This document shows, one piece after another, positions 58,023 through 64,000 of a stretch of 64,000 nt of DNA. Both the position numbers and the translations under genes were made by a program. The stretch spans positions 186,001 to 250,000 of the forward strand of contig JAGYXB010001750.1 of NCBI GenBank assembly GCA_022495005.1, given 5' to 3'. Source of the stretch: Rhyacophila brunnea. Its lineage: Eukaryota; Arthropoda; Insecta; Trichoptera; Rhyacophilidae. The stretch's first letter is position 1. Each line of letters starts with the position of its first letter. The notes under the pieces were generated by a model. The model was not told where the DNA came from and ran no database searches. It worked only from the letters and a program-made list of their open reading frames with translations.

Positions 58023-58385
58023 GTTAACAGGCGGGTTGACCAGATAAGTGAGATAAACACACATCACAAATTTGCTTTAACAGTAAAAGAATTCACCTGT
58101 GGCACTATAAATACTTCATGACCATAAACATTTAAAATTACATGATTGTGCGATGTAATTTTTGATTATTGTGTGTCGATACTCGACAATTCCGTGATTA
58201 AAGTAGATGAATTGAAAATTACTTATGGGTAATGAATAGGTACCCTTAATTTGACCTGAAACACAATTTTAAAAACGTGTAGTGTGTCACACTGCCTTTA
58301 ACCTTAAAGATAGGTAGGGGGGCCGCCAGAGATCATAGCCTAAGGTTCCGTTTCAGATTGTGGGGGCCATGGTCACAATACATAT
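58023..58385 (-). repeat. Repeat family E, copy 3
   Basis: Inverted relative of 31256-31600 and 39985-40350: 'gataagtgagataaacacac', 'gtgtgtcgatactcgac' and 'cactgcctttaacct' in reversed order. It directly adjoins the SINE fragment and may have inserted in it. Confidence 0.65.
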
Positions 58386-58499
58386 ATTTGGTTTCTTTCT
58401 AGTATTTCACTGCTGAGGTGTTACAATAAAAGTAAATATTTTTAAATAACTATTTCTTTTATTCAATGAATAATTCACAAGGTTTAACAATGTACCATT

Positions 58500-58655
58500 C
58501 TAATTATTGAACATACATAATTCTGAAAACACTCATGAGAAAATATAGCATAGAAAAAATATTTTTCGGAAAAAGTAAGACACCTGTCAGGAATCGAGCC
58601 TACGTCTCTTGGGTTTCGCGCCGTGTGCATTACCACTATGCTACGACTGCCATGC
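58500..58655 (-). repeat. tRNA-derived SINE family 3, copy 2
   Basis: The minus strand gives a tRNA-like head: GCAGTCGTAGCATAGTGG (A-box region) and GGCTCGATTCC (B box), spaced as in a tRNA gene. The body 'ccgaaaaatattttt' and 'gttttcagaattatg'-complement follow. The head is the best preserved of the four copies. A true tRNA is unlikely, because the arms do not pair properly and the body repeats elsewhere. Confidence 0.6.
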
Positions 58656-59329
58656 TTAATTGCGACAAATTTTAACTATTGGCTTTATTAATACCTGCTA
58701 ATAGGCGCTCTTTAAATTGAGTTACGGTAGGCAATCGATTTTTGTATTCTAAATGTTTTCAGAATTATGTATGTTCAAAAATAAATATATTAATACGACC
58801 AAATGTGGGGCGACCCCGGCTGAAGATGATGACAGAAATTATATAATATTCATGGAATCGTACTGATAACATTAAGTATTTAAAATGGAGGAATTCCCGC
58901 GGGAAAACCATTTTCTTTTTCCTCACGCGATGCGCCCATGCCATGTGCCATATACGACTGCCGTCATAATATACGAATATACGACATGCGAAGCTCTACT
59001 GGCATTACGGCTATGAAAAATACTTGTACAAAGCTAGCGGAGGCTTATGTTATGAAGCAATATTAAAAGGAAAATGCAATTTTGCTTTTTCATTTGATTA
59101 TATTGTCGTTTTGGATATGAACGAGATGCGTACGGAAATTGGATTGCGTATAATCCGTGTATCCTTTAACGACTACGAGTTTTACTTATCATTTTAAAAC
59201 AAACATTGTTACTGTTTAAAAGCGAGCTACAATAATTTTCAAAAATATTTGATATTTCTATCGTAAGCGTATATTAAAATATTTTTTATTCATAATTCAA
59301 ATAATACAGTACCTATTCTTTTTTAAACA

Positions 59330-59490
59330 TAAATATAATTTGAAAACATACATAACTTGAAAACACTTCAGATGCAAAATATACCCACTAGAAAAAATTA
59401 TATTTGAAAAAATACGAAACTCGACGGGATTTGAACCTGTATAACCATTAATCCGTGCATTAACTAATTATGCTACGAGCCTCATATCTA
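59330..59490 (-). repeat. tRNA-derived SINE family 3, copy 3
   Basis: GGCTCGTAGCATAATTAGTT and GGTTCAAATCC on the minus strand, followed by the shared body ('ctagaaaaaattatatttg' and 'gaaaacacttcag' words seen from the plus side). Confidence 0.55.
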
Positions 59491-59515
59491 ATGGCAATAA
59501 TTTAAACTAGTAGGT

Positions 59516-60202
59516 CAGGGATGGCGAACCTTTTTACGTACGCGTGCCAAGCAGTTTCTTTATGGCGATTGATTTTTAGTTTTCTAAAAAATAGTTTTTA
59601 AGAGTTCTATTAAAAAGGTTTGAAAATTACAATTGAGTTATTGATATTCTATCTTTCACCGTATTTCTAGCCGAAGACATATCTTTTATTCTTTGAATAT
59701 TTTTTTCATTGTTTTCAAATCACTCAAAGAGATCGTGGAAGCATTTAAACCACTCTTCTTTCATAATATATTCTCCATCGCTGAGCGGTTTTCCATTTTT
59801 AGAAGGTAAAATAATGAGCAAGTATTATATTTGAGTGACTGCCGATAATTAATTTCATAAGTTTTGTTGATTGTGTATTTTTATTTTCAATTCCCCGATC
59901 CTAAGGACCGACCTATGCAATCGTATATTTACATTTAACGTAATGATTGTCATTATTTATGAATGTATTTCGTCGTTTCCGTTTCCACATCGATTGGTAC
60001 CTAAACATAATATGTAAAACCGAAGAATATACGCATGGCTATGTCGTCATTATTTTGTCATATTATATATAAGTACTTACTTAAGAATTTAAGTATTTAT
60101 TTGTAAAACTTTTTTATAACTTTTTTTAAATATATATAAAATAGTTATATATCTTTTCTCTTCAAAATTAATCATTCGCGTGCAATAGGTTTCCCATCCC
60201 TG
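59516..60202. mobile_element. hAT MITE, CAGGGATGG ends
   Basis: A perfect 8-bp duplication TAGTAGGT lies at 59508-59515 and 60203-60210. The tips are CAGGGATGGCGAACCT and the mirror of AGGTTTCCCATCCCTG, the common CAGGG-type hAT end. 687 bp, no transposase frame. Confidence 0.9.
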
Positions 60203-60210
60203 TAGTAGGT

Positions 60211-60484
60211 TATACATGAAATTGCGTTATTATTGACTATCGATTTTTGTCTATTAAATCAAGGAATATTAATTACCTTAATTCCTAACCGACGCCCGGC
60301 TCTCGCCAAATATTTTTACTTACAACGTCTACTTGAACTTGCTAACAATTTTTAATAAACCATTTCTTATATTCAAGATTTTGAGTGGGTATGTATCTGA
60401 GGTGTTTTGTATTATGTTCAATATATGGAATGTTATATTCTCAAAATCTTGTGAATTATTCGTTTGAATATACGAAATAATGGT
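60211..60484. other. AT-rich sequence, nothing recognised
   Basis: Ordinary non-coding DNA between the hAT MITE and a SINE-3 fragment. Confidence 0.4.
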
Positions 60485-60600
60485 TTATTAATAATTTGAA
60501 AACATCTGTGAGAAATATATTATAACCACTAGGAAAAATCCTTTTGAAAAAAATACGACTCCCAACGGGAGTCTAAACTCTACAACCTTTTCCGAGAAGA
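60485..60600 (-). repeat. tRNA-derived SINE family 3, copy 4 (worn)
   Basis: Shares 'gaaaacatctgtgagaaat' and 'accactaggaaaaat' with copies 1-3. The head is degenerate. Confidence 0.45.
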
Positions 60601-60649
60601 ATATTGTATCTCGGGATTCATAATACTTGAAATACTCTTTATGGGTGGA

Positions 60650-60877
60650 CCATGTAGCGCGAATGGACAGTGCTCAACCGCCGATGGGAACTCTGGATAC
60701 TAGACCGGGTGGTATGACGTCGAATGACAGGCCTAGCCTCTGGTTGTGTTAACAAAAATGTCCTGGCGAATCTGGAGGAAACTGGCGCAGGATAGGGGAA
60801 ATGGAGGAAGTTCTTGGAGGAAGCTAGAATCCGCCCTGCATTTAAGATGTTCATGACTGCTGGTTTTGTATTTAATT
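60650..60877 (-). repeat. Repeat X, copy 2
   Basis: The reverse complement matches 14511-14725 ('aggctaggcctgtcattcga' on that strand). As there, it adjoins the tip of MITE family A. Confidence 0.65.
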
Positions 60878-61435
60878 CGGTGGCGAAGGGTGGAGGAAAG
60901 CTGTTAAGATCCGACATAAATATTACACCTTAAACTTTGTTAGTCATTCGTATTTGTTTTTATTGAACTAAGACTACAATAATTTACAGATGGTGTGTTG
61001 GTTAGTTTTTAAAAATCAATTAAGCCCTGTCTAAACCAAACCATAATAGTTTTGGTATTTTTCGGCGATACGACAATATTGTAGGAATACATAGTACACA
61101 TTATATTATCATTGGTTTATTTTTTTAAATTCATTAAGCCCTGCCTAACCAAACTATAATAGATAAAAAGATTACTCTATCTATAAAATACCCAAAGTTA
61201 TGTATGAATTTTATTAATCGCATAATTTTAGATATTTTATAGATATACGAGAAATTTTTTACTATTATATAAATGGCTTGGTTCGCAAGAATTAATTGAA
61301 TTTTAAAAACTAACCAACACCATCTGTAAATTATTGTAGTCTTATTTCAATGAAAACAAATACGTATGACTGATAATGTTTAGTGTTCACTATTTATGGC
61401 GGATCTTAACATTCTACCTCCACCCTTCACCACTG
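60878..61435. mobile_element. hAT MITE family A, copy 5
   Basis: It begins CGGTGGCGAAGGGTGGAGG (first bases worn) and ends CACCCTTCACCACTG. Internal 'ttaagccctg' and 'ttatagatat' blocks are as in other copies. Confidence 0.8.
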
Positions 61436-61581
61436 TGTAACCTAGATAATTGGTAGGTACTCAAAATAATTGGTTTTTATTATCAAAGTTATATTAATAT
61501 GTGTCACTCTTTTTTACAATTTGACCGCCTGTTTTTCGCTATGCGTTTATTTTTATTTCTTATTTCGACTTGATCATATAC

Positions 61582-62264
61582 CCGGTCAAGGGAATCCAAT
61601 CCCGAGCCAAAATTACGTTTCCGGGATTTCGGGATTACAATTTGAAGATCCCGGGACTGGTCCTGGGATTGGCGTTTTTTTCGATTGTTAATATTATTTT
61701 TTTTATACAAATAGCATTGATAAAATCGGTCAAAAATGGCTAGTATAATTTATACTATTTAAGACATTTAATGTTAATATTGTGTACGTTCAATCTTGGA
61801 AATACATGGGTTTAATAAGAGAAAATAATATTATAATATAGATAATAATGTGAAAGTAAAACATTTATTTTTTATTTTTAAGAAAAGATAACATTCATAA
61901 AATTCGCTGTGGAAACAAGTGTATGCCTGCACGTCCGTGGCACTGGCGGTTAGACGCCGTTCGCGTGCCAGAACGTCAGTGGCGTCTAGCTGGTTAAATG
62001 AACGAATTTATTATGTTTCTGATGTTCTTACGATTGCGTATGACAGCAAGAAATGGTTATTTATTATCCGTGAGCATCCGGCGATTCCCCCTGTGACATG
62101 TGCAGGTAAATACACTTCACTAACATAATTTTTGTAGACATACTAATTGATTGTGATTGATAAAAAAAATCGTTCCAGAAGGTGATTATGTTTACTAATC
62201 CCGGGATTCATAGGTATCGACAATTATTGTCAGGGATCCGGGATCGGATTTCCTACTGGCCACC
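61582..62264. mobile_element. Candidate TIR element, GGTCAAGGGAATCC ends
   Basis: GGTCAAGGGAATCCAATCCCG on the left resembles the inverse of CGGGATCGGATTTCCTACTGGCC on the right, and CCCGGGA words recur inside both ends. The centre (61925-62000) holds a GC-rich palindromic part (GACGCCGTTCGCG, GGCGTC). The borders are uncertain and no duplication was confirmed. Confidence 0.4.
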
Positions 62265-62268
62265 TTAT

Positions 62269-62635
62269 ATAAATATACAAGCCCTGTGCTTTATTTATAC
62301 TTGTATGTGCATTTCCCAAGACATAGCTTTTGAACCAAGATTAGGTATTTGAAAAATAAGTCATTCAAGTTGCCTTATAGTAACTTTGTTAACTTTATGC
62401 TAACGAAGCGAATTTCCTTATCATCCAATCATTAAAAGCTTTGCAAATGCTTACGAAACTTTGCGACGGGGTTTTCCCCTAATGAAAAGGCCTTGTACAG
62501 GTTGGAAGTTCGAATAAAGTGTGTATAACGAAAACAAACAACAATGAAGCCATATAGTGTTGAGCTCGTAGGATACACACTGGCTCGCAGTAAAACCATG
62601 TTAATATTAGATACGGTCATAATATTATTTTTACC
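62269..62635. other. No feature recognised
   Basis: Non-coding AT-rich sequence; minus frame at 62432-62620 unassigned. Confidence 0.4.
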
Positions 62636-62788
62636 TATTTTTATTTTATTTTATTTATTATAAGTTTCCATATATACATTATAATATAGTTAAGCCTAAC
62701 AAGATGAGAGTACGAATAACATAAATATAAGGAGGAATAATGAATAATTAAACAAAAGAAAAATAAAAAAGTCACATAAACAATAAAA

Positions 62789-62790
<2 letters not shown>

Positions 62791-62820
<30 letters not shown>
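62791..62820. repeat. (AT)n microsatellite
   Basis: Fifteen AT units in the LINE 3' tail, close to the perfect palindrome. Confidence 0.9.
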
Positions 62821-62823
<3 letters not shown>

Positions 62824-62832
62824 TATAGTAGA

Positions 62833-62861
62833 TTTGTATAAATAGATATATAATGTATTTA

Positions 62862-62895
<34 letters not shown>

Positions 62896-62924
62896 TAAAT
62901 ACATTATATATCTATTTATACAAA
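62833..62924. repeat. Perfect 92-bp palindrome
   Basis: Arms of 38 bp (starting TTTGTATAAATAGATATATA) are exactly inverted around a 16-bp AT-repeat centre. It lies at the end of the LINE coding part, whose stop codon is inside the right arm. The sequence can form a cruciform or hairpin. It probably arose by palindromic duplication of LINE sequence, or by assembly error. Confidence 0.95.
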
Positions 62925-63543
62925 ATTTTGGAGATAGCATGTTTAAATGAAACAGGTGAATTATTAAAAGGATCAACGGTGGAGAAATACATATTATAAT
63001 TTAAACAAGAGCGCCGAATAAAGGAGTTTTGTGCATAATTAGAACCGCTACGACTAATATGGTACAAAGTTTGGTTTCACGTAAATCTTGATGGATAATG
63101 GAAACCCACCCTTTCGAGTAGGTTTGGCGAGTCAACAAAACCATTGATAATTTTAAAAAGAAAATATTGATCAGATATAGAACGTCGACTTTCCAAAGAT
63201 GGTACCATAAAAGTTGCAGCGGTCGAAGTAGAATTAGATAAATAATAACAGTAGGCTTTAAAATTAACGTGCTTGCGAAATCGCTTTTGCACCGCTTCGA
63301 GCCGATTTATATATGTAACGAACTGTGGATTCCACACGACAGAGGCATACTCAACTAAGGATCTAACATATGAGAAGTAAAGAACCTTCAGAACTTATTA
63401 TGATCTAAATAAACGTGCAATATCAAATTGTATTATTTTACATTCGAAACTTGGACAAATATGTATCACAAAAAGGATGACGGTAATAACAAGTTGCCAA
63501 CCTTAAAAATCAATAATAATTATTATAAAATGTATATCTGTCT

Positions 63544-64000
63544 GTCAGTTGGCGAAGGATTAAGGTAGGCTGTTAAGATCCGCCATAAATGGTGCACACT
63601 AAACTTTGTCAGTCATACGTATTTGTTTTCATTGAAATAAGACTACAATTATTTACAGATGGAGTTGGTTGGTTTTTAAAATTCAATTAAACCATGCGAA
63701 ACTAATCCATAATAGGTAATTGTAAAAAAATACTCGTATATCTAGAAAATGTTTGAAAGTATGCAATTAAATCATACATAACTTTGAATATTTTATACAT
63801 ATACATAATAATGTTTTTTTATCTATTATAGTACGGCTTAGGCAGGGCTTAATGAATTTTCAAAAATAAGCCAACAATATGTGTATTATTGATTTTTAAA
63901 AACTAACCAATATCATCTGTAAATTGTAGTTTTAGTTCAATAAAAACAAATACGTATGACTAACAAAGTTTAATGTGCACTTTTTATGACGGATCTTAAC
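63544..64000. mobile_element. hAT MITE family A, copy 6 (right tip beyond window)
   Basis: It starts CAGTTGGCGAAGGATTAAGG and follows the family to 'atgacggatcttaac' at the last base. The missing part would be the final 30 bases or so (the CCTACCTCCACCC tip). Confidence 0.8.

Larger units (their letters stand above)
62638..63392 (-). mobile_element. CR1/Jockey-like LINE, 5'-truncated, with complete 3' end
   Basis: The minus strand starts in FSYVRSLVEYASVVWNPQF and continues YINRLEAVQKRF, SLESRRSISDQYFLF and SPNLLERVGFHYPSRFT. One in-frame stop (about 63076) interrupts it before LYHISRSGSNYAQNSF and SFKHAISKILYK, which ends at a TAG by the palindrome at 62924. The untranslated tail runs to (TAAAA)n at 62638-62662. 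One stop over about 150 codons suggests a fairly young copy. Confidence 0.8.

Noticed and set aside
58580..58655. tRNA-like sequence on the minus strand
   Set aside because: A and B boxes are present, but the arms do not pair into a cloverleaf and the sequence continues into a body repeated at three other places, so it is a SINE head.
1..64000. CRISPR arrays, operons, ribosome binding sites and rRNA genes
   Set aside because: None seen; splicing, SINEs, LINEs and the lectin mark this as an animal genome, so prokaryotic features are not expected.

Overview
This window looks like one stretch of an AT-rich (estimated by eye at roughly one third G+C) insect chromosome. Lepidoptera is the best guess. 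The reasons are abundant TACCTAC/GTAGGTA-type runs in non-coding DNA, RTE-like LINEs ending in ATGATG repeats, tRNA-headed SINEs, a mariner, and a spliced insect-type C-type lectin. This is an inference from style and families; nothing in the window fixes the species. There is no sign of a prokaryotic or viral gene layout, and almost every short open frame is chance or a shadow of a repeat.

Host genes are sparse. The one confident gene is the 3' part of a C-type lectin on the + strand: exons 39385-39493 and 41629-41879, split by a phase-1 intron, with intact EPN and WND calcium/sugar-binding motifs. Its upstream exon(s), with the signal peptide and the start of the domain, were not found. Two weaker exon candidates are given: 13459-13616 on the minus strand (secreted-like, good splice borders) and 51710-51865 on the plus strand (a GC-rich island with an acceptor). 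A possible first exon or promoter core near 49031-49140 (minus) is weaker still.

The rest is layered mobile DNA. (1) hAT-type non-autonomous elements with 8-bp target duplications: 10537-10896, 12679-13325, 16830-17230, 40603-40837, 56144-56781, 59516-60202, and a six-copy family at 8533, 13928, 18385, 42051, 60878 and 63544. (2) TTAA-flanked elements: a long-TIR family at 1-593, 6874-7554, 21053-21335 and 32604-33494; one at 2219-2525; and two 92-bp micro-elements at 18134 and 33856. (3) A frameshifted mariner at 19154-20453. (4) LINE relics: five copies of an RTE-like family (8770, 11705, 24965, 46893, 57105), CR1/Jockey-like 3' ends (38523, 62638) and several R1/I-like or undetermined tails. 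(5) tRNA-derived SINEs: a ten-copy family, a single fresh insertion at 37287-37486 with a 14-bp target duplication, and a third tRNA-headed family near 34-60 kb. (6) TIR elements of unknown superfamily, several sharing CGTCG near the tips.

Nesting is common and gives relative ages: an RTE LINE inside a hAT MITE (8.5-9.4 kb), a hAT MITE inside another TIR element (10.35-11.0 kb, with an unoccupied relative at 34.6 kb), a TIR element inside a SINE (49.35-49.93 kb), and three element copies inside the lectin intron. Regions 27.6-29.3, 35.1-37.2, 43.7-46.9 and 50.3-51.6 kb are AT-rich with nothing recognisable.
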